From NCBI RefSeq assembly GCF_000970025.1, contig NZ_CP009528.1, forward strand, positions 3,273,168-3,337,167: DNA of 64,000 bases, written 5' to 3'. The notes under the pieces are model-generated. The model saw only the letters and a list, made by a program, of their open reading frames with translations, made no database searches and had not been told where the DNA came from. Position numbers and translations under genes: made by a program. The stretch comes from Methanosarcina barkeri MS (GTDB lineage Archaea > Halobacteriota > Methanosarcinia > Methanosarcinales > Methanosarcinaceae). Shown here piece after piece: positions 1 to 9,734 of the stretch. How positions within the stretch are numbered: the stretch's first letter is position 1; each line of letters starts with the position of its first letter.

Positions 1-1
1 T

Positions 2-592
2 TCTGTTTCTACCGAATCAAAATGGCTTGACGCTGTTCATTCCTGGGATCTATTAAAAGCTAATGCCATAGTCTTAAATTCAGCCAGGAACTTGAAGCTT
101 GAAGGAGAAGTTGAAGAGGGAGTTTTCCTCAGTGGAAAGGTGACAGTAGGAAAGAATACAAGGATTCGTTCAGGAACTTACATTGTAGGCCCTGTAGTCA
201 TAGGGGAAAATTGTGATATCGGACCCAATGTAGTAATTCTGCCCTCCACAACAATAGGAGACAATGTATCGATCAGGTCATTTACCGAAATACAGAACAG
301 TATAATAATGAATGACTGCAGGATATACTCTCATGGGCAGATCTCTAATTCCATAATTGGAAGCAACAATACAATTGGCTCAGGTTTCCTTGTTGAAGAA
401 AAAGAAGGTCTATCGATCATTATGAACGGAACTATTCATCGAGCTCCCAAACTCGGCACCATCTTCGGAGACGACAACCGGATTGGGAATAGTGTACTTG
501 TGAAAGCTGGAGTAACAATAGCTGTTGACTGTCAGGTTGAATCTGGGAATACCATATACAGGGACCTGTCCCGTCATTCGGTTGTTCTTTAA
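2..592 (+). CDS. GlmU-like sugar-phosphate nucleotidylyltransferase/acetyltransferase, 3' part only
   Basis: The reading frame is open from base 2, so the gene begins before the window. Only the end of the nucleotidyltransferase domain is present (a W-LD-VHSWDLLKAN stretch that matches [15 protein letters not shown] in the gene at 3843), followed by a left-handed beta-helix of hexapeptide repeats such as [15 protein letters not shown]. The family transfers a nucleotide to a sugar 1-phosphate and often acetylates the amino sugar. The TTG at 92 is an internal codon, not the start. The stop lies 17 bases before glmS, so the two are probably co-transcribed in a UDP-GlcNAc operon. It is a diverged paralogue of the gene at 3843. 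Which sugar it uses cannot be told from this fragment. Confidence 0.85.
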   Translation, partial: SVSTESKWLDAVHSWDLLKANAIVLNSARNLKLEGEVEEGVFLSGKVTVGKNTRIRSGTYIVGPVVIGENCDIGPNVVILPSTTIGDNVSIRSFTEIQNSIIMNDCRIYSHGQISNSIIGSNNTIGSGFLVEEKEGLSIIMNGTIHRAPKLGTIFGDDNRIGNSVLVKAGVTIAVDCQVESGNTIYRDLSRHSVVL

Positions 593-609
593 CCCTAAAA
601 GGTGGAAAA

Positions 610-2463
610 ATGTGTGGAATTGTAGGATATGCAGGTGAAAACTCTGCTGCATCTGTCATCATAGAATCTCTCAAAAAACTCGAGTACCGTGGATACGATT
701 CTGCTGGGATTTCGATTCTGGGCAGCGGAATCAATACTTATAAGTCAGTAGGTAAAATCGTAAACCTTGAAGCCACAATCCCAGATGAAATAAGTGGCAA
801 CATCGGAATAGGGCACACTCGCTGGGCAACCCACGGACGACCCAGCACAATAAATGCTCATCCGCATACCTCTGGAAACCCATGTAAGATATCTGTTGTG
901 CATAACGGAATCATAGAGAACTACATGGCATTGAAAGAACAACTGACTGCAGAAGGATATGAATTTAAATCGGAAACTGATACCGAAGTGATCGCACACC
1001 TCCTGCATAAACACATATACGGTAAGCCCGATGGAAGAGAAGCAAAATGCGAACTTCTTACAGGACTGCGGGAAGCGCTAAAAGAGATCGAAGGTTCATA
1101 TGCTCTTGCAGCTATCTGTGCTGACGAACAGGGAAAACTCGTGCTTGCCCGGAAAGACAGCCCACTTGTTATAGGACTCGGCAAAGGAGAGAACTTTGCC
1201 GCATCGGATGTAACTGCTTTTTTGAATTATACAAGGGATGTAATTTTCGTAAATGACTTTGAAACCGCAGTTCTGACTCCTACCAATGTAGAGATCTTTG
1301 ACAGAGAAGGAAAAGCACGCGAAAAGAAGATAGAAAAGATCGAGTGGGACTTTGAAGCTGCTGAAAAAGCCGGCTACGAACATTTCATGCTCAAGGAAAT
1401 TCACGAGCAGGTGAGCGCGATTCATAATACACTTGCAGGCAAGGTCTCGGAACTTGAAGGAACGATAGATCTCAAAGAACTTAATATGACCGATGAAGAG
1501 ATAAGGAAACTTTCAAGAGTCCAGATTCTGGCATGTGGAACCTCCTGGCACGCAGGGCTGCTTGGGAAATACCTTTTTGAGCAGCTTGCAGGAATTCATT
1601 GCGACATAGACATCTGCTCGGAGTACAGGTACAGAAGCCCGGTTATAAGTGATGGAACTCTCGCCATCGCAATCACCCAATCCGGGGAGACTGCAGATAC
1701 TCTCGCGGCTGTTAGGGAAATAATGTCCTACAACTGCCCTACACTTGCAATTACAAACGTTGTAGGAAGCACCATTACAAGAGAAGCTAACAGTGTGCTC
1801 TATACCAGAGCAGGACCTGAGATTGGAGTTGCCGCGACCAAAACCTTCAGTACCCAGCTTACACTTCTTTATCTGCTTGCCGTAAAGTTCGCCCTCTCAA
1901 GAGGTAAGCTAAGTCCTAATTATGTTAAAGGATTCATTACGGGTCTAAGAAAAATACCAGGTCAGATTCAGCAGATTCTCAACCAGAAAGAAGCAGTAAA
2001 GGAATGTGCAGAGAATTTTGCTCAGGCAGAAAACTATTTTTTCCTCGGCAGGAACCTTAACTATCCGATTGCCCTTGAAGGAGCTCTCAAATTAAAAGAA
2101 ATTTCATATTTGCATGCTGAGGGTTTTGCCGCAGGAGAACTTAAACATGGACCGATTGCGCTGCTTGAGAAAGGAACGCCTGTAGTTACCATTGCAACAA
2201 GAGGGCAGACTTACGACAAGGTACTGAGTAATATAAAGGAAGTAAAAGCCAGGGATGCAACGGTTATCGCAGTGGCCGATAACAAAGATACAGAGATCGG
2301 AAAATATGCGGATGTTGTTCTTACAATACCTCAGAGTAGTGAATTGCTTTCTCCGCTGCTCAGTGTGGTAGTCCTCCAGCTGCTTGCTTATTACACTGCT
2401 CTTGCTCGTGGATGTTCGATTGACAAACCGCGTAATCTTGCAAAAAGTGTCACAGTTGAATAA
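610..2463 (+). CDS. glmS: Glutamine--fructose-6-phosphate aminotransferase (isomerizing)
   Basis: Makes glucosamine-6-phosphate from fructose-6-phosphate and glutamine, the first committed step to UDP-GlcNAc. The 617 residues are full length for the family. The N-terminus MCGIVGYAG places the nucleophile Cys2 of the class II glutamine amidotransferase domain (about 1-240) after Met removal. Two SIS sugar-isomerase domains follow (about 300-430 and 465-600), with TQSGETADT and SYLHAEGFAAGELKHGP motifs and the usual C-terminal DKPRNLAKSVTVE. A GGTGG-like ribosome site at 600-605 precedes the ATG. It sits between two GlmU-like genes and glmM, which fits a dedicated amino-sugar nucleotide operon supplying cell-surface glycans. 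No glmS ribozyme is seen upstream; that element is bacterial. Confidence 0.97.
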   Translation: MCGIVGYAGENSAASVIIESLKKLEYRGYDSAGISILGSGINTYKSVGKIVNLEATIPDEISGNIGIGHTRWATHGRPSTINAHPHTSGNPCKISVVHNGIIENYMALKEQLTAEGYEFKSETDTEVIAHLLHKHIYGKPDGREAKCELLTGLREALKEIEGSYALAAICADEQGKLVLARKDSPLVIGLGKGENFAASDVTAFLNYTRDVIFVNDFETAVLTPTNVEIFDREGKAREKKIEKIEWDFEAAEKAGYEHFMLKEIHEQVSAIHNTLAGKVSELEGTIDLKELNMTDEEIRKLSRVQILACGTSWHAGLLGKYLFEQLAGIHCDIDICSEYRYRSPVISDGTLAIAITQSGETADTLAAVREIMSYNCPTLAITNVVGSTITREANSVLYTRAGPEIGVAATKTFSTQLTLLYLLAVKFALSRGKLSPNYVKGFITGLRKIPGQIQQILNQKEAVKECAENFAQAENYFFLGRNLNYPIALEGALKLKEISYLHAEGFAAGELKHGPIALLEKGTPVVTIATRGQTYDKVLSNIKEVKARDATVIAVADNKDTEIGKYADVVLTIPQSSELLSPLLSVVVLQLLAYYTALARGCSIDKPRNLAKSVTVE

Positions 2464-2532
2464 TGAAATGCCCAAAAATTTAAAAATTAAAAAACAAGAG
2501 AATTTAAAGAAATACTTTTAGAAAATTTCGGA

Positions 2533-3846
2533 ATGGGATATATGAAACTCTTCGGATCTTCAGGAATAAGAGGGATAGCAAACAAAGAAATTACGCCCGA
2601 ACTTGCACTTAATGTAGGGCTTGTACTTGGAAGCCGAAAAAAAACTGCAGTTATCGGGAGGGACCCTAGAGTTTCGGCCCCTATGATCGAGCATGCCCTA
2701 ATTGCGGGAATGACTGCCACAGGCTGCGCTGTTACAGAAATAGGCCTTGTATCTACCCCAACTCTGGCATATGCAGCCAGAGAATACGAATGCGGTGTAA
2801 TGGTTACAGCCTCCCACAACCCCTCAGAGTATGTAGGGATCAAACTCTGGAACCCTGATGGGATGGCCTTTGACTCGGCACAGCAGGAAGAAATAGAAAA
2901 AGCGATTGAAGATGCAGACTTTTCTCTGGTTCCCTGGAACCTGATAGGCAAGTTCAAAGAAGACAGAAATGCTATCCGGGCTCATATGAATATGATCAAA
3001 AAGCTTGTAGGAAGTTCCAGCCTGAAAGTCGTACTGGACTGCGGATGTGGAGCAGGAGGGACAATTACCCCATATCTCCTCCAGGAGCTTGGTTGTGAGG
3101 TAATAACTCTGAACGCTCAGCCTGATGGCCACTTTCCTGCAAGAAACCCTGAACCAAACGATGAAAACCTTACCATGCTCAAAAAAGCTGTTGTGGATTT
3201 CGGAGCCGATCTTGGAATTGCACATGATGGTGATGCGGACCGGATGATGGCAGTGGACGAAAAAGGCAATTTTGTCTCAGGAGATGAAATGCTTGCAATT
3301 TTCGGGCTATACGAGTGCAGCGGTAAGAAAGGAACAGTCGTCGTGCCTGTGGACACTTCAATGATGGTTGGCGATTCTCTTCAGGGTTCGGAGATTGTGA
3401 GGACAAGAGTCGGGGACGTTTACGTCGCAGAGGGAATAAAAAAATGTGGGGCTATCTATGGAGGCGAGCCATCAGGAAGCTGGATTTTCCCGAAGATTTC
3501 CTACTGTCCGGATGGGATTTATGCAGCCGCAAAACTTGTTGAGATTGTCAAGGAAAAGAAGTTAAGCGAGCTTCGAGAAGAGCTGCCCAGGTACGCCACA
3601 AAAAGAGGAGCTTTCCCCTGTGCAAATAATAAAAAGGCAGAGTTTATGGAAAAAGTTAAGGCTAAACTCGAGCCCATGGGAAAAGTCCTTGATATCGACG
3701 GTATTCGCGTGGAAATGAGTAATGGCTGGGTACTTGTCCGCCCCTCAGGGACGGAAGCAAAAGTTAGAATCACAGCTGAAGCCCGGGAAAACGTTGATGA
3801 GATTTTTGATATGGCTGAAAAGATAGCAAAGGAGGCACTCAAATGA
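2533..3846 (+). CDS. glmM: Phosphoglucosamine mutase
   Basis: Interconverts glucosamine-6-phosphate and glucosamine-1-phosphate. It belongs to the alpha-D-phosphohexomutase superfamily: phosphoserine loop TASHNPSEY (about residue 93), metal loop DGDADRM (about 236), sugar loop GGEPSG (about 315) and C-terminal phosphate loop [12 protein letters not shown]. The length of 437 aa is normal. The start may be the ATG at 2533 or the in-frame ATG at 2542, which would give the family-typical [11 protein letters not shown]; neither has a strong Shine-Dalgarno site. It lies 69 bases after glmS and overlaps the next gene by four bases (ATGA), so translation is probably coupled. A closely related phosphomannomutase/phosphoglucomutase role is possible, but the operon favours GlmM. 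Confidence 0.93.
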   Translation: MGYMKLFGSSGIRGIANKEITPELALNVGLVLGSRKKTAVIGRDPRVSAPMIEHALIAGMTATGCAVTEIGLVSTPTLAYAAREYECGVMVTASHNPSEYVGIKLWNPDGMAFDSAQQEEIEKAIEDADFSLVPWNLIGKFKEDRNAIRAHMNMIKKLVGSSSLKVVLDCGCGAGGTITPYLLQELGCEVITLNAQPDGHFPARNPEPNDENLTMLKKAVVDFGADLGIAHDGDADRMMAVDEKGNFVSGDEMLAIFGLYECSGKKGTVVVPVDTSMMVGDSLQGSEIVRTRVGDVYVAEGIKKCGAIYGGEPSGSWIFPKISYCPDGIYAAAKLVEIVKEKKLSELREELPRYATKRGAFPCANNKKAEFMEKVKAKLEPMGKVLDIDGIRVEMSNGWVLVRPSGTEAKVRITAEARENVDEIFDMAEKIAKEALK

Positions 3847-5036
3847 AAGCGGTTGTCCTTGTAGCAGGCAAAGGCACAAGGATGGAACCTCTAACTTCCG
3901 GCTGTCCTAAAGTTATGCTCCAGGTTGCAAATAAGCCCATCCTCGAACATATACTTAATTCAGCCATCGAAGCAGGCATTAAAGGCTTTGTCTTCATTAC
4001 CGGTTATCTCGAAGAGCAGATAAAAGAGTACTTCGGGGACGGAAGCAAATGGGGAGTAAGCATAGAGTACGTGCAGCAGAAGAAGCAGCTAGGGACTGCA
4101 AACGCGATAGGCTGTGCAAAAGGCTATGTTGATGGGACTTTCCTTGTACTTAACGGGGATATGCTCATAGAGCAGGAAGACTTAAAAGCCCTGGTCTCAA
4201 GGACAGAGGAAGCTGTCATCTGCGTAAAAGAGGTTGAAAACCCGTCGGATTTCGGAGTGCTTGAAACCGAGAATAATAGAGTTGTCAGGATAATAGAAAA
4301 ACCTAAAAATCCCCCTACTAACCTTGCAAATGCCGGAATATATCTTTTCAGGGAATCTATTTTTGACTTTATTGACAGAACCAAGGCCTCAGTGAGAAAG
4401 GAGTTCGAGATTACGGACTCCATCCAGATGCTGATTGATAGTGGAGCAGCCGTGGGTTACAGCCCTCTCGAAGGCAGATGGATAGATATAGGGTATCCCT
4501 GGGACCTCCTGAAAGCAAATGAATACCTCCTGAAAGGCCTTAAGAGCAGCTGCGAAGGTACCGTGGAACCGAATGCTACCATAAAAGGAGAGGTTGTAAT
4601 TGGAAAAGGCACTATTATCAGGAACGGTTCTTATATCGAAGGCCCAGTAGTAATAGGAGAAAATTGCGATATAGGGCCTAATTGTTTTATCCGCCCTTCT
4701 ACGGCAATCGGGAACCATATTAGGGTGGGAAATGCGGTGGAGATAAAAAATACCATTGTCATGGAAGATACTCATGTGGGACACCTGAGTTATGTTGGGG
4801 ATAGCATTATCGGACACCGCTGCAACTTTGGAGCGGGCACGAAGGTTGCAAACCTCCGCCATGATGGGAAAAACATAAAAGTAATAGTAAAAAGCAGGAT
4901 TCTTGACACGGGCAGGAGAAAACTCGGAGTAATTATGGGAGATGACGTGCATACCGGTATCAATACAAGTATAAATATCGGTACGATAATGGAAAAAGGA
5001 AGATATACATATCCTGGGGAGATTGTCAAACATTAA
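3843..5036 (+). CDS. Bifunctional sugar-1-phosphate nucleotidylyltransferase/acetyltransferase (GlmU-like)
   Basis: Predicted to acetylate glucosamine-1-phosphate and transfer UMP to make UDP-GlcNAc. Residues 1-230 form a nucleotidyltransferase domain opening with [13 protein letters not shown], with NGDML for metal binding and EKP further on. Residues 245-397 form a left-handed beta-helix with hexapeptide repeats ([33 protein letters not shown]). The 397 aa length suits archaeal GlmU-type enzymes such as those of Methanocaldococcus and Sulfolobus, which can accept several sugars. The ATG overlaps the glmM stop (ATGA). It is the last gene of the operon; 1.1 kb without a clear gene follows. 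Confidence 0.88.
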   Translation: MKAVVLVAGKGTRMEPLTSGCPKVMLQVANKPILEHILNSAIEAGIKGFVFITGYLEEQIKEYFGDGSKWGVSIEYVQQKKQLGTANAIGCAKGYVDGTFLVLNGDMLIEQEDLKALVSRTEEAVICVKEVENPSDFGVLETENNRVVRIIEKPKNPPTNLANAGIYLFRESIFDFIDRTKASVRKEFEITDSIQMLIDSGAAVGYSPLEGRWIDIGYPWDLLKANEYLLKGLKSSCEGTVEPNATIKGEVVIGKGTIIRNGSYIEGPVVIGENCDIGPNCFIRPSTAIGNHIRVGNAVEIKNTIVMEDTHVGHLSYVGDSIIGHRCNFGAGTKVANLRHDGKNIKVIVKSRILDTGRRKLGVIMGDDVHTGINTSINIGTIMEKGRYTYPGEIVKH

Positions 5037-6125
5037 CCTTTGATGCTAATAGATTCATGGTAACTATTCAGCCTACATATATCGGTTGATATTGATTATG
5101 GTGAAAACAAGGAGTTTGGTAACTAACTAATGAACATCGAAAAAGCACCATAATCCTCTTTTATTCTTTCGATTTGGATCATTATTTCTGTATCAAGCGT
5201 TTTTATTTTATTCTGAATTTTTGTTATTAGTTATAATATCATTTCAATCCTCAAAGATTTAACCAATCCTTAAAGATTTAACCAATCCTTAAAGATTTAA
5301 CCAATCCTTAAAAGATTTAACGTTTTTCAACAGTTGCGGAATTTTTATAGTTAGATAAATGAGAGTGAAAAGAGGGCACTTTATTCTAAAGTTCCATATT
5401 TATCGTATGTACTCGGGTCCAGCAGTTCTCGTTCTAAATAATATTTTCAGGATTTTTTTCTAGATTCTCAAACTCCAGAAAATATTAACATACTTTTAGA
5501 TTTTATCAAACATTTTATTAGAATTAGATGTTTATCTATGAGTTCATCCCAAAACCAACCTTAGTCCCATTTCACTTAAATTTACATAACTGTTTTCCGT
5601 GATCTGAAACTCGATTGCGTATTCAAAATTAGTTATTTAAAAAGTAATTTTGAGTTTTGGGATCGGCTCTATACAAATATTTGTGTATTTATTATAAATT
5701 TTAGTATGATAGCTTTCAGACGATCTCGATGTTGTAATGGGGACTGGGAATCTTTTTATTGGAGAATTGCTTTATAATTGCCAACATTTCTATAGTTTTA
5801 TTCTTTATATTCTCACGAGGAAATTCATGTAAATAAGAAGAATTAGCTTGAAAATCAATGAGATTTGTTCTAAATTCCGTATATATAGCATGTTTTTGGG
5901 TTCAACAATTCCTGATGTAAATAATTTCTTCAGAACATTTTTTATGATCAGAAAATCCGAAATCTACCCATATATTTTAAACTATTATCGGCCAGGTCTC
6001 AAAAAACGAATCATATTTCATAGTGTTTAGTAAGAAGTCATAAATTGTAAGGAGATGTATACACGTCACTTGACCAATATCAGTCTATTAAGAATACTAA
6101 TGAATTTTATTATGATCTCCTCCAG
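5037..6125. other. 1.1-kb intergenic region upstream of the beta-helix gene
   Basis: This AT-rich stretch has no convincing gene. It holds a 19-bp tandem repeat (5245-5321) and a pair of degenerate direct repeats at about 5383-5478 and 5866-5965, which share words such as ttctaaa-ttcc, gggt-ca and taaataat. A 60-codon ORF at 5848-6030 lies over the second copy and has no ribosome site, so it was not called. The region may carry the regulatory sites of the secreted beta-helix protein at 6126, whose start also lacks an evident Shine-Dalgarno sequence. Confidence 0.6.
5245..5321. repeat. Tandem repeat, 19-bp unit, four copies
   Basis: Four head-to-tail copies of caatccttaaagatttaac. The first has one substitution and the last one extra A. 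It lies about 210 bases past the GlmU-like gene. Confidence 0.95.
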
Positions 6126-7619
6126 ATGATGCCAGTGTTAACACGAGAATTAGGAATCTTTTTATTGGTAGGTTTTCTCCTTCTTGCAAGTGTTCCTGCA
6201 GCTTTATGCGCAACTAGCTCATCAATAATATACGTTACAGGGGATGGCACTGGAAAATATAATTGCGATGGAAAAGACGATCATGTACAGATAAATCAGG
6301 CCCTTAAGTTTGTAGCAGGTAACTCTAAATATACTACTGTCCACCTCAAAGGTCCTTTTACTTATGTTATTGACGATACTCTTTTAATCGGTAGTAATAC
6401 TATTCTTGAAGGGGATTCGAGTGCTGTAATCAAACTTGCTAATAATGCAGGCTGGGTTGCAATGAAACCCTTGATCAAGCAGATGAGTAGTTCTGGGAAT
6501 AGTAACATTGTAGTAAGAGGGTTTGAGGTTAATGGAAACCGTAATGGTAATTCCAAAGTTTCTTTGGGTGACGGGTACTATAATATAATGTACTTCACCA
6601 ACTGTAACAACGTAAAAGTATACAATATGTGCATGCATGACGGTCTCGGGGATGGGCTGAGGATAAAATATGGAAAAAATATTAATTTTTATAAAAACAG
6701 GATATACAAACTCGGGCACGATGGTTTGTTTGCAATTCAGTGTAAGAATGTAAAGGTCTGGAAAAACAGGATAAGCTGCAGGACTAACAGCGGCATTAGA
6801 ATCTGGAACTCAAACCATGTAAAAATCTACAGTAATATAATTGATTCTTTCTACCACTGGAGTGCAGGTGGACCAGGCATTCAGGTAGAAAAAGGAGGGT
6901 CTGGTACGGGTCTTATGGATGATATTAGTATCTACAATAATGTTATCCATAACACCTATGGTCCTGGGATCTGGATTTTCAATTATGATACCAATTCTGC
7001 TACTAAAAATTATGGAAAAAATGTTCTTATTCACCATAATGTCTTTTACAGCACAGGCACCAATCCTAGCATTACCTGGGTTGGCGGTATTGTAATTAGT
7101 GGATTCCGCAATACTTACATTGAAAACAATGTCTTTGATGGCATATATCATGCGGCTATTGCCAATTTGTATCCAGATAATTTTTCCCCAAGTTACACGT
7201 CATCTGTATACGCAACAATTGCCCGCAACAATATAATCGTAAACACCCTGAAACGTAAAAAGAGTCCAAGTGGGACAGGGTATGGTGTGATAAATTATCT
7301 CGCCAGTAAAAACCATAAAATATATCTGCAATATAACTGTTTCTACAAAAACGTAGTAGGGAATTATAAAAGTTGCACTTCGAGAAATGATATCCGTGTA
7401 AATCCACTATTTGCGAGCCAGACGAAACATGATTACCATCTGAAATCAAAAACTGGAAGATGGAATGGAAAAACCTGGGTTAGAGACACAGTAATTTCTC
7501 CCTGTATCGATGCCGGACATCCGTCTTGGGGCTATTCTACTGAACCGAAACCCAACGGAAAAAGGATTAACATAGGCAGGTACGGAAATACAAAATATGC
7601 ATCAAAATCAAAGAGTTAA
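6126..7619 (+). CDS. Secreted right-handed parallel beta-helix protein
   Basis: A 497-aa exported protein. A hydrophobic signal sequence spans about residues 9-29 and ends ALCA. The mature part begins with IIYVTGDGTGKYNCDGKDDHVQ, typical of pectate-lyase-fold proteins, and holds at least six PbH1-type coils of the form NV-V-NN-I (about 145-390). These proteins bind or cleave polysaccharides. In Methanosarcina this fold occurs in disaggregatase-related proteins that act on the methanochondroitin matrix; that role here is inference, since no catalytic residue can be assigned. The gene stands alone, and a long repeat-bearing region upstream suggests its own control. No Shine-Dalgarno site is visible before ATGATG. 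Confidence 0.85.
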   Translation: MMPVLTRELGIFLLVGFLLLASVPAALCATSSSIIYVTGDGTGKYNCDGKDDHVQINQALKFVAGNSKYTTVHLKGPFTYVIDDTLLIGSNTILEGDSSAVIKLANNAGWVAMKPLIKQMSSSGNSNIVVRGFEVNGNRNGNSKVSLGDGYYNIMYFTNCNNVKVYNMCMHDGLGDGLRIKYGKNINFYKNRIYKLGHDGLFAIQCKNVKVWKNRISCRTNSGIRIWNSNHVKIYSNIIDSFYHWSAGGPGIQVEKGGSGTGLMDDISIYNNVIHNTYGPGIWIFNYDTNSATKNYGKNVLIHHNVFYSTGTNPSITWVGGIVISGFRNTYIENNVFDGIYHAAIANLYPDNFSPSYTSSVYATIARNNIIVNTLKRKKSPSGTGYGVINYLASKNHKIYLQYNCFYKNVVGNYKSCTSRNDIRVNPLFASQTKHDYHLKSKTGRWNGKTWVRDTVISPCIDAGHPSWGYSTEPKPNGKRINIGRYGNTKYASKSKS

Positions 7620-7708
7620 GGCGTATATCTGTGTCAAAAATATATATAAAAGAGGTTTTGGAAATTATAAAAATTTGAGAACAAAACCATGAATTCTGAA
7701 AAAATGTA

Positions 7709-7729
7709 CCCTTCCCGGAAAGGAAAGGG
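7709..7729. terminator. Hairpin between convergent genes
   Basis: An inverted repeat (cccttccc / ggaaaggg with one mismatch) lies between the convergent genes ending at 7619 and 7789. It could form a 7-8 bp stem, but no T-run follows, so a terminator role is weakly supported. Confidence 0.35.
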
Positions 7730-7788
7730 ACATTTGAAATCAAGAATTTATAGAGCTCAGGGTTCTAAAGCTCAGGAATAAATCTATT

Positions 7789-8322
7789 TTATTTATAAAA
7801 TGTCTTTAAAGTTGAGAGCATCAGTTTTCGGAAAAGCCCTTCGGTTTCCACCTTTAGAGAGTCGTCATTCATGCTTTTTACGGCTTCTTTTAAGGGCTCT
7901 TTTGAATCAAGCACTTTTTGTATGGTTTTTTCATCGGTTTCCACTGTAATGGAAGGCCCGAACTTTGAGTTTGGATCGTTAGGAGTTTCATAGCTGTAGA
8001 AATCCCTTATTTTTCCTCCTCCCATAAGTAAAGTCACATAAAGCATCTCGCCATTATCAAGTTTGATTTTCCCGGCAATTTCCTCACTGGCTACAAATCT
8101 CTGCAGAACATCAGGAACTTTATCGAAATTCGTGTTATAAAGCTCAGCTTTTGCACTCAGTTCTGCAAAGAGAGCGTTTTCAGTAGTAGAATTCTCAGAA
8201 GCCTCATAAAGGTCGGCTTTTTTGATATTCCCTGCGTTCGAGACTGCACCTGCTATCGGGACAAACAAAAGCATAATAAGAATGAAAAGACTCAGAAATC
8301 TTGTTTTGCTGCAAGGAGACAT
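7789..8322 (-). CDS. Small secreted protein, SCP2-like C-terminal half
   Basis: A 177-aa protein of unknown function. Residues 9-27 form a signal peptide (LSLFILIMLLFVPIAGAVS). The remainder is soluble. Its C-terminal half (about 80-175) reads like the SCP2 sterol-carrier fold: a lysine-rich strand, DNGEMLYVTLLMGGGKI, PSITVETDEKTIQKVLDSKEPLKEA, then a terminal helix. This resemblance is by eye and tentative. It is transcribed alone, and a perfect 20-bp palindrome about 112 bases upstream of its start may be an operator. It is convergent with the beta-helix gene. Confidence 0.75.
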   Translation of the reverse strand: MSPCSKTRFLSLFILIMLLFVPIAGAVSNAGNIKKADLYEASENSTTENALFAELSAKAELYNTNFDKVPDVLQRFVASEEIAGKIKLDNGEMLYVTLLMGGGKIRDFYSYETPNDPNSKFGPSITVETDEKTIQKVLDSKEPLKEAVKSMNDDSLKVETEGLFRKLMLSTLKTFYK

Positions 8323-8434
8323 ATCTGAGAATAAGAGGCAGGAATATAAAAAAGTTATTGATACAAATAACTGAAGCAGGACAAAAAAACTAGAATATAG
8401 GACTATACGCAGTTGAATTGAAAAATCAACAACA

Positions 8435-8454
8435 TCAGACAGTTAACTGTCTGA
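8435..8454. promoter_or_regulatory. Perfect 20-bp palindrome, candidate operator
   Basis: tcagacagttaactgtctga is a perfect inverted repeat with no spacer, 112 bases upstream of the secreted protein gene on the minus strand. Its size and symmetry suit a dimeric winged-helix repressor. The binding factor is unknown. Confidence 0.5.
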
Positions 8455-8818
8455 AATGTGACTTTAATCCACAGTGTTTGTTATACTTGATTTTGTTTTT
8501 CAAGTTCATAAGTCCGATGAAGTAATTAGATATTTTAGTTCAGATAAAGTTAAATTGTGTATAAAATGAAAAAGGAAGAGAAAACGAAAAAATAAAAATG
8601 GAGGTTATAATTAGATATTGAGCCCGTTTTTAGAGTCCTGGAAGACAGGCAATGAAAATGAATTAAAGCAATTAAAGCAATAAAATCAATTAAATTTGCT
8701 TTAACAATTAATTATTGTACCAGGGATTATATAAAGATATCTATTTGTTCTCTATTTGTTCTCTTCGAGAAAATAATTACCTGAATGAATTATACAGAAG
8801 AAAAGAATTACTAAAATG

Positions 8819-8894
8819 AATAAAAATTAAACTTAAAGGAATAAAAATTAAACTTAAAGGAATAAAAATTAAACTTAAAGGAATAAAAATTAAG
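8819..8894. repeat. Tandem repeat, 21-bp unit, about 3.6 copies
   Basis: Copies of aataaaaattaaacttaaagg in direct succession, identical to each other, just downstream of the stop of the gene at 8931-9386 (minus strand). Confidence 0.95.
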
Positions 8895-8930
8895 AAAATG
8901 ATATATAAAGTTTAATTAGAAAACAGCAAA

Positions 8931-9386
8931 TCAACTGCTAAAAAAAACTGTTAGATAAGCAATAGCAAAATAACGCCCGAATTTTCCAAGAAAAACCAGA
9001 ATAGAAAAATATCGGAAAGAGAGCTGCATAAGTCCTGCAACCATGGTAATCGCGTCTCCGATACCTGGCACCCAGGTAAAAAGAAGGGTGTAAAGACCAT
9101 ATTTTTTAAAGAGCCTTTCACTTATCTCAAGCTTCTCAGGAGAAGGAGAAAGGAATTTCTCAAGTACCGGACGCCCTTTAAGCCCGAGATAGTATGTTGT
9201 GCACGATCCGAGATAATTGCCTGAAGTCGCTACCAGAACAACAGCAAAAGGATTAAAGCCCTGATAAATGAGAGCTACTACCAGCGCCTCCGATCCTAAC
9301 GGCAAAACCGTGGAAGCTAGGAAGCTCAGGACAAAGAGGTTCAGGTAACCGTAGTCGGTAATAAAGGAACTCAAAGCTTCAAGCAT
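8931..9386 (-). CDS. YqaA/DedA-type (VTT/SNARE-associated domain) membrane protein
   Basis: A 151-aa integral membrane protein with about four hydrophobic segments (residues 9-35, 42-64, 95-117 and 123-148). The sequence follows the short YqaA branch of the DedA/VTT superfamily: FLASTVLPLGSEALVVALI with an acidic residue inside the first membrane region, GNYLGSCTTYYLG, and TWVPGIGDAITMVAGLM. The superfamily is linked to lipid scrambling and membrane homeostasis; the substrate here is unknown. It appears monocistronic. Length is normal for YqaA. Confidence 0.85.
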   Translation of the reverse strand: MLEALSSFITDYGYLNLFVLSFLASTVLPLGSEALVVALIYQGFNPFAVVLVATSGNYLGSCTTYYLGLKGRPVLEKFLSPSPEKLEISERLFKKYGLYTLLFTWVPGIGDAITMVAGLMQLSFRYFSILVFLGKFGRYFAIAYLTVFFSS

Positions 9387-9734
9387 TCAGTTCTACAATC
9401 GTAATTCAGTATTTTAAGCTGTCGTTTCAGGCATCAAAACAAACACTATTTTTGTAATGGACCAATCGTTACTTTGAAGATCAAACGGTAGTTTGTAGAT
9501 CAAACTCCATTTTTAACATTTCTGTTTCTAACTAAAAATTTTCGAGCAAAACAAAAAGGAATTCCACTCTGGACTAAGATCGGAAAAAAAAGAGGAGAGC
9601 CGGATATCCGAGATCTGATATTCAACTCTTACCGCAACAAAAGTATTAAAGTTAATATTAAAGCCTGGTTCATTTTTTGGAATGAACCCATACAGCTATA
9701 ATACAAGCTTTAATATGAAAGCCAGAAACGTTAA
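9387..9734. other. Intergenic region between two minus-strand genes
   Basis: About 350 AT-rich bases. It contains a hairpin near the 3' end of the S-layer-domain gene and two partial copies of gatcaaac. A promoter for the YqaA-like gene is expected here, but no unambiguous TATA box was picked out. Confidence 0.5.
9667..9688 (-). terminator. Hairpin downstream of the S-layer-domain gene
   Basis: ggttcatt and aatgaacc form an 8-bp perfect stem with a 6-base loop, about 50 bases past the stop of the gene ending at 9735. T-rich sequence follows on the minus strand. Confidence 0.5.

Larger units (their letters stand above)
8323..8930. other. Intergenic region with palindrome and tandem repeat
   Basis: About 600 bases of AT-rich DNA between two minus-strand genes. 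It holds the 20-bp palindrome (8435-8454) and, next to the end of the YqaA-like gene, a 21-bp tandem repeat. No ORF with coding character was seen. Confidence 0.6.

Noticed and set aside
5848-6030. 60-codon ORF upstream of the beta-helix gene
   Set aside because: No ribosome site, lies over a degenerate direct repeat, composition like the surrounding AT-rich DNA.
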